From NCBI GenBank assembly GCA_036274675.1, contig DASUFE010000016.1, positions 1 to 64,000 on the forward strand: a DNA stretch of 64,000 nucleotides, given 5' to 3'. The notes below the pieces were generated by a model. The model was not told where the DNA came from. It did no database searches and saw only the letters and a program-made list of their open reading frames with translations. The position numbers and the translations under genes were made by a program. This document shows, piece by piece, positions 18,246 to 27,029 of the stretch (the stretch's first letter is position 1; each line of letters begins with the position of its first letter). Origin of the DNA: DASUFE01 sp036274675 (GTDB lineage Bacteria; Pseudomonadota; Gammaproteobacteria; HTCC5015).

Positions 18246-19733
18246 TTAATGATCCCCGTTCTCATGGTGCAAGCTGGCTTTGCGCTTTTCGATACGGTCC
18301 AAAAATATCTGCATGATCCGGCGGTACAACTTGTCCTTTAACACCGTATCCTCGACGCCCGAGTCGATGCTGGGATTGTCATTTACTTCGATGACATAGC
18401 AGCGGTTGCCAATCTGTTTGAGGTCAACGCCATACAGTCCGCTGCCGATCCGGTTCGCCGCCTTCAACGCCGTTTTCAACACATAGGGTGGAACCTCGTC
18501 CAGCGGTACAGCCTTGCCGCTGCCCTCGCGCACTTTGCCGCTGCTGCCGCGATGCACAACCTGCCAATGCCGGTAGGCCATATAGTACTTGCAGGCATAC
18601 AGGATCTGGCGATCGAAAACGCCCACGCGCCAGTCGAAATCCGTCGGTAGAAATTCCTGAGCGATAATGAGATCGGATTTTTCCAGCAGGCGCGTCGACT
18701 CCAGCATGAACTCCGCCTCCGAGTCCACCTTGACCACGCCTTGCGAAAAGGCGCTGTCCGGCTGTTTCAGAATGCAAGGGAAGCCAAGCTGCCCGATCGA
18801 CGGTTCAACCTTGCTTTTTTTCAGGATCACGGTTTTGGGCGCCGGGATTTTCATCCGGTTCAGGAGCTCGGCCAGATAGACCTTGTTCGTGCATTTCAAG
18901 ATGGATTCCGGGTCGTCCACCACCACCAGGCCTTCCGCCTGGGCGCGCCGCGCGAAACGGTAAGTATAATGATTGACGTTGGTGGTCTGGCGGATGAACA
19001 GTGCGTCAAATTCAGCCAATCGACCGTAATCGTCCTTGGTGATTACTTCCGAGCGCAGGCCTATGGCTTCGCCGGCCTTGATAAATTTGTTGATTGCCCG
19101 GTTGTTCGAGGGATTCGAGATCCGCTCCGTCGGGTCGTACAGGATCGCCATATCGTAGCGTACGGCCGTGCGCTTGCGGGTACGCCGCCGCGCCCCGGCG
19201 AAATACTGCTCTGCCATCTCCGTCATGAATTCGCGGTGCTCGTAGGGTATTTCCTTGGCGCCGATGGGCCGCAGGCTCTGCAACTGCCATTTCTTGCCCT
19301 TGCGCAGGAACCGCGCCTGCAGCAGCGGCGCCGGAAAGGCATTGAACAGGTTCAGACTGAGTGAAGTATGCCGCTGCGCCATGCTGCGGCCGAAATAAAT
19401 GTTCAGGGTGAATTCGTTGGACTGAATCGGATTCAGGCTTTTCTGGATCAGCTGCTCGAGGTCCTCCGAGACAAAACGGACCAGCGGCCAGGACTTGAGG
19501 TCCTGGATGGTATTGACGCTGGGCATTGGTTTATGTCCGCGAGCCTCTGCCAGCAGGGACACATAGTAGCCCAGGGTCTGGTAGGCATAATCGCGCGACA
19601 GGTTGAAAACCTTGGCGTTACGCAGCTCGCTGTATCCGGGTTCCGTGAGATAGGCCTTCGCGGATACCACTTCCACACCTGGAATATGCCAGGCCCAGTT
19701 CTTGGGATTGTTAACGACGATCAGAATCGGCAT
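18246..19733 (-). CDS. RimK-like ATP-grasp ligase with RLAN-type N-terminal domain
   Basis: The start is placed at 19733 (MPILIVVNNPKNW); the frame is open to 19817 but the extra 28 residues look non-native. The N-terminal half (about 200 residues) resembles the RimK-like ATP-grasp N-terminal domain (RLAN). The C-terminal half is an ATP-grasp fold: DDPESILKCTNKVYLAELL, the ATP-binding FPCILKQPDSAFSQGVVKV, and the metal-binding end GLYGVDLKQIG...YVIEVNDNPSID. Relatives such as RimK ligate amino acids, often glutamate, to a protein or small-molecule carboxylate. The substrate here is unknown. Homologues often sit next to a GCS2-type ligase gene; none is present here, and the gene stands alone between tRNA-Leu and the comEA-like gene. 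Confidence 0.85.
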   Translation of the reverse strand: MPILIVVNNPKNWAWHIPGVEVVSAKAYLTEPGYSELRNAKVFNLSRDYAYQTLGYYVSLLAEARGHKPMPSVNTIQDLKSWPLVRFVSEDLEQLIQKSLNPIQSNEFTLNIYFGRSMAQRHTSLSLNLFNAFPAPLLQARFLRKGKKWQLQSLRPIGAKEIPYEHREFMTEMAEQYFAGARRRTRKRTAVRYDMAILYDPTERISNPSNNRAINKFIKAGEAIGLRSEVITKDDYGRLAEFDALFIRQTTNVNHYTYRFARRAQAEGLVVVDDPESILKCTNKVYLAELLNRMKIPAPKTVILKKSKVEPSIGQLGFPCILKQPDSAFSQGVVKVDSEAEFMLESTRLLEKSDLIIAQEFLPTDFDWRVGVFDRQILYACKYYMAYRHWQVVHRGSSGKVREGSGKAVPLDEVPPYVLKTALKAANRIGSGLYGVDLKQIGNRCYVIEVNDNPSIDSGVEDTVLKDKLYRRIMQIFLDRIEKRKASLHHENGDH

Positions 19734-19929
19734 CGGCTCGATTATCTGCTTGCTTTGTCGATTGGCTAGAGCGTTGCTGTTTGGAGCTATGGCTTGGAAT
19801 GGCCAACAGGATCGCACAGATTGGCGACTTGTTCCAGATTTAAATCACCGGACATTTGGAGCGTTTCGCCGGCGGTCGGAAAACCTCCTGAAGGCGGACC
19901 GACCCAAGGCTGGATGAGCAGGATAAAAA

Positions 19930-19950
19930 AAGCGGGCACGAGGCCCGCTT
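19930..19950 (-). terminator. Rho-independent terminator after comEA-like gene
   Basis: A perfect 8-bp stem AAGCGGGC/GCCCGCTT with a 5-nt loop is followed on the minus strand by a run of seven T. It lies about 30 bp downstream of the stop codon of the comEA-like gene. Confidence 0.85.
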
Positions 19951-19981
19951 AAGTAAAAGCTTGGAATTATTGGGATTCTTA

Positions 19982-20275
19982 TTATTTTTCGGCTTGCTTC
20001 TCGGCACTCACCGTCATGCGGTCCAGATTGGCCTTGAGGACGGATTGGCCGATGCCTTTTACATTGGCGAGGGCTTCCACGGTCTTGAACGGACCGTGTT
20101 CGTTGCGGTACTGCACGATGGCCTCGGCCCTGCTTTGGCCTACCCCATCCAGAGCGGCCGCCAGCGCTTTTGCATCCGCGGTATTGATATTCACCTTGCC
20201 CGCGGCGAAAGCTGCGGCGGCCGACAGCGTCAACGTCAGAATGCCCAGGATTCTCGTTAGCCCTTTCATAGTCAT
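19982..20275 (-). CDS. ComEA-like helix-hairpin-helix secreted DNA-binding protein
   Basis: This 97-residue protein has an N-terminal signal sequence (LTRILGILTLTLSAAAAFAAG) and a single ComEA-type tandem helix-hairpin-helix domain: VNINTADAKALAAALDGVGQSRAEAIVQYR, then FKTVEALANVKGIGQSVL. ComEA-family proteins bind DNA in the periplasm during natural uptake. Short versions like this one are common in gammaproteobacteria, and a role in competence is plausible but unproven. It lies downstream of pyrF, as I recall from Pseudomonas, and ends in a clear terminator. Confidence 0.92.
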   Translation of the reverse strand: MTMKGLTRILGILTLTLSAAAAFAAGKVNINTADAKALAAALDGVGQSRAEAIVQYRNEHGPFKTVEALANVKGIGQSVLKANLDRMTVSAEKQAEK

Positions 20276-20402
20276 GCTTTTTCTCCCTTATTCAAGTTGT
20301 TTTGGTTGAGGTACTTGCGGAACACAACAGGCTGCCGTTCCCGTCAGGAGAACGTGTGGGACAGATAATGATGTTTTAGCCCGTAGATGCCCGAGCGCTA
20401 CC

Positions 20403-21122
20403 TTAACCAATCCGGGAGCGAAGAGGAATTGCGGCAAGATCGGAATTGATTGTCAGTAATCTGCTTAAGGGGTCGTCTGAAGCAGTTATAGAACGTCCGA
20501 TGACTACGTAGTCCGATCCCGCCTGTACCGCCTCCTGCGGAGTCATCACGCGCCGCTGATCCCCCATCGCGTCCCCCGCCAGGCGGATGCCCGGGGTGAC
20601 CAGCCTGAAGTCCCGGCCGAAACGCTCTTTCATGGGTGCCGCCTCATGCGCCGAGCAAACCACGCCGTCGAATCCCGCTTCCCTCGCCAGGCCGGCAAGC
20701 CGGAACACCAGCGCCTGGGGTTCCTCGACGAAGCCCAACTGAAACAAATCCTCCTGCTGCAGGCTGGTGAGCACGGTTACCGCGATCAAAAGCGGGCGCT
20801 GCGCGGATTTATCCACGGCTTCGCGGGCAGCATCCAGCATTCGCGGGCCGCCTGAGGCATGCACATTCAGCATCCACACGCCGAGACTTGCAGCCGCGGC
20901 GCAGGCGCCGGCCACGGTATTGGGGATATCGTGAAACTTGAGATCGAGGAAAACCTGGAAACCGAGTGCCATCAATTTTTCGATGATCGCGGGACCGCAG
21001 GCGGTAAAGAGTTCCTTGCCGACCTTCAGTCGGCACAGTTCCGGTTTGAGGCGCGCTGCGAGCCGCAACGCCTCATCCAGGCTGGGCGCGTCTATGGCCA
21101 CGATAATTCTTGGATCCTTCAT
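20403..21122 (-). CDS. pyrF: Orotidine 5'-phosphate decarboxylase
   Basis: PyrF decarboxylates OMP to UMP in the last step of de novo pyrimidine synthesis. The 239-residue protein has the active-site cluster DLKFHDIPNTV (D-K-x-x-D) near residue 60, IVAIDAPSLDEAL at the N-terminus, and the phosphate-binding end TPGIRLAGD followed by GSDYVVIGRSI. The motif TTGAGATA just before the start is shared with tyrA and aroA. Its neighbours are lapB upstream and a comEA-like gene downstream, on the same strand. Confidence 0.98.
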   Translation of the reverse strand: MKDPRIIVAIDAPSLDEALRLAARLKPELCRLKVGKELFTACGPAIIEKLMALGFQVFLDLKFHDIPNTVAGACAAAASLGVWMLNVHASGGPRMLDAAREAVDKSAQRPLLIAVTVLTSLQQEDLFQLGFVEEPQALVFRLAGLAREAGFDGVVCSAHEAAPMKERFGRDFRLVTPGIRLAGDAMGDQRRVMTPQEAVQAGSDYVVIGRSITASDDPLSRLLTINSDLAAIPLRSRIG

Positions 21123-21205
21123 GAGTCTATCTCAACGCTGCGCTTGTTAAACTCGTTAAATGTTTTCTCAGCATGACTGTTTCTAACTGCGCCAGGCCCG
21201 GCCCC

Positions 21206-22369
21206 TCAATGACTCAAAAACCGGGTGCCGGGCTTGATGCTGCTCCAGTGATGGCAACCAGGGCACTGCCAACTCAGCATGGTGCTGGCATAACCGCACT
21301 GCCGGCACTGGTAGCTCGGCAACTGCTGCAACACTTTGCGCAAGGCTTCAATCACAATAAAAAGCTGGGCATGCTGCTCGCGCTGACCCAGCTTCTCCAG
21401 CACCACCCATTCTTTCAGGCTGCGTAAGGTAGGGCTTCTCTTCAATTGCTCGTTGATGTAGCCGATGGCCGGCTCGAAGCCCTGCGTAATGAAGATATAC
21501 CGCGCGAGACCCGGGATCAGCATGCTGCGTTTCTGATCCTTGGACAGTATGCGCACATAGCTCTCGAACTCGGGAGCCGGAATCCCCTTTTCGACGCATT
21601 CGATCACGCGGTCGAGTATTTCGGGTATGAATTCCTCGTCCTGCTCGAAGATCCGCAAATAATGCCGGTAAGCGGCCTGGTACTGCCCGTCCTCGAAAAA
21701 TATGTTTCCGAGAAGTATATTAGGGCGCACCGAACGCGGGTCTTCAGCCGTTGCGCTTTTCAACGCGGCGATCGCCTTGTCGATGACGTTATTCTTCTTG
21801 TGCTGCAGACCGATTTCGCAATAACAGTGCGCGATCACGGGCTTGAGACTCTCACCCGACATGGCACCCAGTTCGCGCGCAACGTCAATCGCCGCCTGCC
21901 ACTCGTTTTCACGCTGGTACAGCTCAAGCAGATGCTCCAGCGATTCCTTGAGCTGGGAGCGCTGGCGTACCAGGTCCCGGAACAGCGTTTCGGCACGATC
22001 GAGCAGGCCCGCGTGCATATAGTCCTTGGCCAACTCCAGCAGAGCCACGCTCCGCTGCAGCTGGTCCAGCGACGGTCGCGCCAGCAGGTTCTGGTGGATG
22101 CGGATGGCACGATCGACCTCACCGCGGCGCCGGAACAAGCCGCCGAGCGCCAGGTGCGTTTCGATGGTCTCGCTATCCACTTCGACGAGGCGCATAAACA
22201 CTTCAAGCGCCTTGTCCTGCTCTTCGTTCAGCAGGAAATTGAGGCCGCGATAATAGTCGGCGGACAGGGCAGAGGCGCGTTTACGGCTGCGGCCGCGGTC
22301 GCCGAAACGGGCAACCCACCAGCCGCTGAGCGCGGCCACCGGCAACAGCAGCCAGAACAACTCGATCAT
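21206..22369 (-). CDS. lapB: Lipopolysaccharide assembly protein B
   Basis: LapB (YciM) is an inner-membrane-anchored protein that couples LPS supply to FtsH-dependent degradation of LpxC. The 387 residues show an N-terminal transmembrane anchor (IELFWLLLPVAALSGWWVA), a series of TPR helices in the cytoplasmic part, and a C-terminal rubredoxin-like metal knuckle, YQCRQCGYAS plus WQCPGCHHW. These are all diagnostic. The start overlaps the lapA stop by 4 bp, indicating translational coupling. Confidence 0.97.
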   Translation of the reverse strand: MIELFWLLLPVAALSGWWVARFGDRGRSRKRASALSADYYRGLNFLLNEEQDKALEVFMRLVEVDSETIETHLALGGLFRRRGEVDRAIRIHQNLLARPSLDQLQRSVALLELAKDYMHAGLLDRAETLFRDLVRQRSQLKESLEHLLELYQRENEWQAAIDVARELGAMSGESLKPVIAHCYCEIGLQHKKNNVIDKAIAALKSATAEDPRSVRPNILLGNIFFEDGQYQAAYRHYLRIFEQDEEFIPEILDRVIECVEKGIPAPEFESYVRILSKDQKRSMLIPGLARYIFITQGFEPAIGYINEQLKRSPTLRSLKEWVVLEKLGQREQHAQLFIVIEALRKVLQQLPSYQCRQCGYASTMLSWQCPGCHHWSSIKPGTRFLSH

Positions 22370-22662
22370 CCGGTGAAGTCCTTCAGCGGCAGCTTACGGA
22401 GGTTGCTGAGTTCGGATTCATAGGCCTGGAGCTGGCGTTCGATCCTGCGGATGCGGACCTTTTGCCGATACATGACCCAGGCATCCAGCAACAGCCCGGC
22501 GATAAATCCGCCGACAAAGCCTGCGACCAGCAGCGCCGACAGAGGCAGGCGCGTCTCGCCGAACAGGTAATGGAAGGGAACGAAACTGTAATTCAAGGTG
22601 GAAAAAATAATGGCAACTACCAGAGTTGCCATTATCACTATTCCATAAAGCAGTTTGAGCAT
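22366..22662 (-). CDS. lapA: Lipopolysaccharide assembly protein A
   Basis: A 98-residue inner-membrane protein of the LapA (DUF1049) family, with two transmembrane helices (YGIVIMATLVVAIIFSTLN and LSALLVAGFVGGFIAGLLLD) followed by a short basic, coiled-coil cytoplasmic tail. In the family it partners LapB in LPS biogenesis. The start codon abuts a partial copy of a dispersed repeat (22661-22687). It lies downstream of ihfB, as is common in gammaproteobacteria. Confidence 0.95.
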   Translation of the reverse strand: MLKLLYGIVIMATLVVAIIFSTLNYSFVPFHYLFGETRLPLSALLVAGFVGGFIAGLLLDAWVMYRQKVRIRRIERQLQAYESELSNLRKLPLKDFTG

Positions 22663-22687
22663 CTGAAAATTACTGCGCTTGGTAATA
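22661..22687. repeat. Partial copy of the 165-bp dispersed element
   Basis: The 22 bp at 22666-22687 are identical to 27906-27927 inside the left end of the inverted-repeat element between tyrA and pheA, and the bases just before also mostly match. The copy lies immediately upstream of the lapA start codon. No second terminal repeat is visible nearby. Confidence 0.75.
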
Positions 22688-22689
22688 TC

Positions 22690-22719
22690 AGCGGAGCGGG
22701 CGGAACACCCGCTCCCGCT
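22690..22719 (-). terminator. Hairpin directly after ihfB
   Basis: A GC-rich stem of about 11 bp (AGCGG-AGCGGG against CCCGCTCCCGCT, one bulge) starts at the ihfB stop codon. There is no T-run after it, so it may be a weak terminator or a 3' stabiliser between ihfB and lapA. Confidence 0.45.
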
Positions 22720-23054
22720 TACTTATCACCCATTCCGTTATTCACCTTCTCCCGTAACTCTTTACCGGGCTTGAAGTGAGGCACATACTTTCCCGACAGG
22801 GCGACGGAACCACCGGTCTTGGGATTGCGGCCGATACGCGGCGGACGGAAATGCAGACTGAAACTGCCGAAACCGCGGATTTCGATGCGGCCTCCGGTTG
22901 CCAGTGCATTGCTCATCTTTTCCAGCAGGCTCTTAACGGCAAGCTCCACGTCCTTGTAGGCCAGATGGCCCTGCTTGCGCGCCAGGGTTTCAATCAACTC
23001 CGTTTTGGTAACCGCCGGCTTTTCCGAATCTGCTCCTGCGTCGTCCGCGTACAT
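22719..23054 (-). CDS. ihfB: Integration host factor subunit beta
   Basis: IHF-beta forms a heterodimer with IHF-alpha that bends DNA sharply in recombination, replication and transcription. The 111-residue protein contains the family core VTKTELIETLARKQGHL, GGRIEIRGFGSFSL and the beta-arm PPRIGRNPKTG. It carries about 14 extra residues (MYADDAGADSEKPA) before the usual start. The ATG at 23054 is kept because the sequence AAGGGTGCAGGT precedes it and no nearer start codon exists. It lies 10 bp downstream of rpsA, the classic arrangement. Confidence 0.96.
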   Translation of the reverse strand: MYADDAGADSEKPAVTKTELIETLARKQGHLAYKDVELAVKSLLEKMSNALATGGRIEIRGFGSFSLHFRPPRIGRNPKTGGSVALSGKYVPHFKPGKELREKVNNGMGDK

Positions 23055-23064
23055 ACCTGCACCC

Positions 23065-24741
23065 TTACGAGTCTCCGCTCGACTCAGTCAGTTGCTCTTT
23101 CATGATATCGCCCAGAGTGGCCGACGCCGTGTTGCGGGTGTAACCCTGCATGACGGCCGCCTCATCGTCACTGTCCTTGGCTTTGATGGAGATATTGATC
23201 ACGCGGTTCTTGCGGTCCACGCTGATGATCTTGGCTTCGACTTCGGCGCCTTCCTTCAGCACGGTGGTCGCGTCTTCCACGCGGTCACGCGACAACTCGG
23301 AGGCGCGCAGAGTCGCTTCCACGCCTTCGGCCAGCTCCACGATGGCAGCCTTCATTTCCACCTTGATGACCTTGCCTTTCACATAGCTGCCTTTGCCGTT
23401 GGCGGCAACGAAAGCCGCGAACGGGTCGGAGGCCAGTTGCTTCACGCCCAGCGAAATGCGCTCGCGCTCGGGATCGACCGAAAGCACCACGGCTTCCAGT
23501 TCATCGCCCTTCTTGTAATTGCGCACCGCTTCTTCGCCTGGGATATCCCAGGAGAGGTCGGACAGATGGATCAGGCCGTCGATGCCGCCTTCCAGGCCGA
23601 TAAAGATGCCGAAGTCGGTGATGGATTTGATCTTGCCCTTGACCTTGTCGTTCTTGCTGTGGCCGGCCGCGAATTCTTCCCAGGGATTGGGATGGCACTG
23701 TTTCATGCCCAGCGAGATGCGGCGCCGCTCTTCGTCGATATCCAATACCATGACTTCGACTTCCTGGCCCAGCGTCACGACCTTCGAGGGGTTGACGTTC
23801 TTGTTGGTCCAGTCCATCTCGGAAACATGCACCAGACCTTCCACGCCGTCTTCGATCTCCACGAAACAGCCGTAGTCGGCAATGTTGGTGACCTTGCCGA
23901 ACACACGCGCGCCTTCAGGATAACGGCGCTTAATATCGACCCACGGGTCTTCGCCAAGCTGCTTCAGGCCCAGCGATACGCGGTTCTTCTCGCGATCGAA
24001 CTTCAACACCTTCACAGTGATTTCCTGGTCGATGCTGACGATCTCGGAAGGATGATGCACGCGTTTCCAAGCCATGTCGGTGATATGCAGCAGACCGTCG
24101 ACGCCGCCCAGATCCAGGAACGCGCCGTAGTCCGTAAGATTCTTGACTATGCCTTTGACGGTCATGCCCTCATCCAGGCTCTGCAGCAGGGCCTGACGCT
24201 CGGCGCTGAACTGATCTTCCACAATCGCGCGCCGCGAGACCACCACGTTATTGCGGCGGCGGTCCATCTTGATGACCTTGAATTCGAGTTTCTTGCCTTC
24301 CAGATTGGAAGAGTCGCGGATCGGTCGCACATCCACCAACGAACCCGGGAGGAAGGCGCGTACGTTGTTGATCTCCACTGTGAAGCCGCCCTTGACCTTG
24401 CCGGTGATGACGCCTTCGACGGACTGGTCATTCTTGTGGGCTCTTTCGAGTTCGGTCCAGGAATGCTCGCGCTTGGCTTTCTCACGCGACAGGCGGGTTT
24501 CGCCGTGACCGTTTTCCAGGGAATCGACCGCGACTTCGACATCATCGCCGACCTTGACTTCAAGCTCGCCGCTGTCGCTCATGAATTCTCTTATGTTGAT
24601 GATCCCTTCGGACTTCAGCCCTGCCGATACGATCACTTCATCGGATCTTATATCAACCACTTTGCCGGTAATGATGGTGCCCGGCTTGATTTCAGTCTTG
24701 GTAAGACTGGCTTCGAATAACTCGGAAAAACTCTCGTTCAT
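23065..24741 (-). CDS. rpsA: 30S ribosomal protein S1
   Basis: S1 binds mRNA on the 30S subunit and is needed to initiate translation on most mRNAs. The 558 residues match the long proteobacterial form with six S1 RNA-binding repeats. Repeated signatures such as VKGIVKNLTDYGAFLDLGG and VKGKIKSITDFGIFIGLEGG are visible. An upstream leader of 139 bp separates it from cmk. In enteric bacteria this leader mediates S1 autoregulation, but I did not identify the structure here. A GAAGG ribosome-binding site lies 7 bp before the ATG. Confidence 0.98.
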   Translation of the reverse strand: MNESFSELFEASLTKTEIKPGTIITGKVVDIRSDEVIVSAGLKSEGIINIREFMSDSGELEVKVGDDVEVAVDSLENGHGETRLSREKAKREHSWTELERAHKNDQSVEGVITGKVKGGFTVEINNVRAFLPGSLVDVRPIRDSSNLEGKKLEFKVIKMDRRRNNVVVSRRAIVEDQFSAERQALLQSLDEGMTVKGIVKNLTDYGAFLDLGGVDGLLHITDMAWKRVHHPSEIVSIDQEITVKVLKFDREKNRVSLGLKQLGEDPWVDIKRRYPEGARVFGKVTNIADYGCFVEIEDGVEGLVHVSEMDWTNKNVNPSKVVTLGQEVEVMVLDIDEERRRISLGMKQCHPNPWEEFAAGHSKNDKVKGKIKSITDFGIFIGLEGGIDGLIHLSDLSWDIPGEEAVRNYKKGDELEAVVLSVDPERERISLGVKQLASDPFAAFVAANGKGSYVKGKVIKVEMKAAIVELAEGVEATLRASELSRDRVEDATTVLKEGAEVEAKIISVDRKNRVINISIKAKDSDDEAAVMQGYTRNTASATLGDIMKEQLTESSGDS

Positions 24742-24880
24742 TTATAACCTTCAAAACAAAGCACTTCGGTTCGGGACTCCGCCTGTGGCAGCCACTGCAT
24801 AAACAGGACTTGTTCCCTGGAATCCAACCTCGGTTGTTGTATTTCCCGCCCACATTCCGTGTGAACGGACCTTGAGACAC

Positions 24881-25564
24881 TCAATCGCGGCGCAATCGCG
24901 CCTGAAACTCGGCATATACCCGGTCGCAAACTTCGCCGACGCTCATACCGGTCGTATCCAGTATCACCGCGTCCTCGGCGGGCTTGAGGGGGGATACCGC
25001 GCGCTCCTGGTCACGCTGGTCGCGCTGGAGTATGTCCCTTAAAAGATCGGGGAGACTAGCACCAATTCCCTTTTCATTCAACTGCTTATAACGCCTTTGA
25101 GCCCTGGCTTCGGCACTGGCGGTCAGAAAAATCTTGACTTCGGCATCCGGGAAAACCACGGTGCCCATATCCCGCCCGTCCGCCACCAGGCCAGGAGGCT
25201 GCCGGAATGCCCGTTGGCGGTGCAATAGCGCCGTACGTACCTCCGGAATGGCCGCCACGATGGAGGCGGCGCGGCCGCAATCCTCCGTCCGGAGCTGCAG
25301 AGAGACATCCCCCCCCTCAAGCAGGGTCCGAACCCCCTCCTCGCCGGGCACCAAGCGGAACGCGATATCCAGTTGTTCGGCGATCCGGGACATGACGGCG
25401 GCATTAATCAGGTCAGCTCCGGCCTTACGGCCCGCCAAGGCCGTCAATCGGTAGAGGGCGCCGCTGTCCAGCAGGTGCCACCCCAGCCGCTCGGCCAGCC
25501 ACTGGCTGATGGTGCCCTTGCCAGAGCCTGAAGGCCCGTCGATGGTGACTACGGGGACTGCCAT
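24881..25564 (-). CDS. cmk: Cytidylate kinase
   Basis: Cmk phosphorylates CMP and dCMP. The 227-residue protein starts with the P-loop VVTIDGPSGSGKGTISQWLA and includes the substrate-binding DGRDMGTVVFPDAEVKIFLTAS and the lid region with conserved arginines (RAQRRYKQL, QRDQRDQERAVSPL). It follows aroA with a single base between the genes and precedes rpsA, the standard aroA-cmk-rpsA order. Confidence 0.98.
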   Translation of the reverse strand: MAVPVVTIDGPSGSGKGTISQWLAERLGWHLLDSGALYRLTALAGRKAGADLINAAVMSRIAEQLDIAFRLVPGEEGVRTLLEGGDVSLQLRTEDCGRAASIVAAIPEVRTALLHRQRAFRQPPGLVADGRDMGTVVFPDAEVKIFLTASAEARAQRRYKQLNEKGIGASLPDLLRDILQRDQRDQERAVSPLKPAEDAVILDTTGMSVGEVCDRVYAEFQARLRRD

Positions 25565-25565
25565 T

Positions 25566-26903
25566 TCAGGCCGTTTCCGCCGTCAGCGCCAGACCGGCGC
25601 CCGCGGCGAGTTCCACGAAACCGGGGAAAGAAGTATTCACATTGGCGCAATCGCGTATTCTGATATCGCTGCCGGCTTGTAAGGAAGCGATTGAAAAGGA
25701 CATGGCAATGCGATGATCGCCATGGCTGTTGATTTCACCGCCACTGAAAACGCTTCTGCGAGGCTGGTCACCCTTACCTTCAATCACGATGCCGTCCGGT
25801 GTGGGCTCAGCCTTTATTCCCAAAGTCTTCAGGCCATCAGCCATCACCTGGATGCGGTCACTTTCCTTGACGCGCAATTCCTCGGCACCCCGCAATACGG
25901 TATTGCCGGTAGCACAGGCCGCGGCCACAAATAGCACCGGAAACTCATCAATAGCAAGCGGCACCAATTGTTCCGGTATTTCGATACCTTGCAGTTTGGA
26001 TGGCTTAATCCGGATATCGGCCACAGGCTCGCCGCCGACCTGCTGACGGTTGCCGAGTTCGAGATCCGCGCCCATCAGGCGCAGAATATCGATCACGCCG
26101 GTACGTGTCGGGTTAATACCCACCTGCTGCAATACCACCTCGCCTTCGCGCGCGATGGCGCCGCCGACCATGAAAAAAGCAGCCGAGGAAATATCCGCAG
26201 GCACTTGAATCGCGCTCGACCTGAGTTTGCCGCCGCCGCTTACGCGCACGGTGGAGCCTTCTTTGCGCACGTTATAACCGAAGGCGCTCAGCATCCGCTC
26301 GGTATGATCGCGGGTCACCTCGGGTTCGATGACCGCCGTTTCGCCTTCCGCGTAAAGCCCGGCCAGCAGCAGGCAGGATTTCACCTGCGCGCTCGCCATC
26401 GGCATCGCGTATTCGATGCCGCGCAGGCGGGCGCCGCCACGGATCTTCAGGGGAGGATATCCGTTGTTGCTGTCGATGATCGCGCCCATTTTCGCCAGCG
26501 GTTCGGTAACGCGTTTCATGGGGCGCCGGGTCAGCGATTCATCGCCCTCCAGCACGGTATTAAAGGATTGCGCAGACAGCAGTCCGGATAACAGGCGCAT
26601 CGAAGTGCCGGAATTACCCATATATAAAGGGTCCTGCGGCGCTTTGAGGCCGTGCATGCCTACGCCCTCGATCACCACGTTCCCGGCAGGGTCCGGGTCG
26701 GTAATTTTCACACCCATGGCGCGGAACGCACGCAAGGTATTGAGACTGTCCTCGCCCTGAAGAAAACCCGAAACACGGGTAATGCCTTCGGCGATGGACC
26801 CGAACATGATGGAACGGTGTGACACCGACTTATCGCCGGGCACGCGCAGCGAGCCTCGAAACTCGGTACCGGGTTTTGCAATGTAAATCAATTCCTGGGC
26901 CAT
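25566..26903 (-). CDS. aroA: 3-phosphoshikimate 1-carboxyvinyltransferase (EPSP synthase)
   Basis: AroA joins PEP to shikimate 3-phosphate in the chorismate pathway. The 445 residues show GDKSVSHRSIMFGSIAEG near the N-terminus, GNSGTSMRLLSGLL, and the C-terminal ELRVKESDRI and GDHRIAMSF motifs. The protein is free-standing. In Pseudomonas it is fused to a TyrA domain, whereas here tyrA is a separate upstream gene. The TTGAGATA motif precedes the start, and a palindromic repeat (26929-27015) separates it from tyrA. Confidence 0.98.
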   Translation of the reverse strand: MAQELIYIAKPGTEFRGSLRVPGDKSVSHRSIMFGSIAEGITRVSGFLQGEDSLNTLRAFRAMGVKITDPDPAGNVVIEGVGMHGLKAPQDPLYMGNSGTSMRLLSGLLSAQSFNTVLEGDESLTRRPMKRVTEPLAKMGAIIDSNNGYPPLKIRGGARLRGIEYAMPMASAQVKSCLLLAGLYAEGETAVIEPEVTRDHTERMLSAFGYNVRKEGSTVRVSGGGKLRSSAIQVPADISSAAFFMVGGAIAREGEVVLQQVGINPTRTGVIDILRLMGADLELGNRQQVGGEPVADIRIKPSKLQGIEIPEQLVPLAIDEFPVLFVAAACATGNTVLRGAEELRVKESDRIQVMADGLKTLGIKAEPTPDGIVIEGKGDQPRRSVFSGGEINSHGDHRIAMSFSIASLQAGSDIRIRDCANVNTSFPGFVELAAGAGLALTAETA

Positions 26904-26928
26904 AGTCTTATCTCAATAATAAAATACA

Positions 26929-27015
26929 AACCACAGAGATCACTGAGAACCGAGTTTCAAGACTTAAATCTTAAAACTAACTTTTATACTTCTGTACGCA
27001 CTGTACTCTGTGGTT
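26929..27015. repeat. Palindromic intergenic element with ACAGAG-type ends
   Basis: The 87-bp element has perfect 10-bp terminal inverted repeats (AACCACAGAG at 26929-26938 and CTCTGTGGTT at 27006-27015) with looser similarity further in. The same ends occur at 30347-30443 and 45949-46076. It lies between tyrA and aroA. Confidence 0.8.
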
Positions 27016-27029
27016 AGTCTTTCTTGTTG

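Noticed and set aside
22975..24720. 581-residue plus-strand open frame opposite rpsA
   Set aside because: It is antisense to a certain ribosomal protein gene and shows the His/Asp/Phe-rich composition typical of the opposite strand of GC-rich coding DNA.
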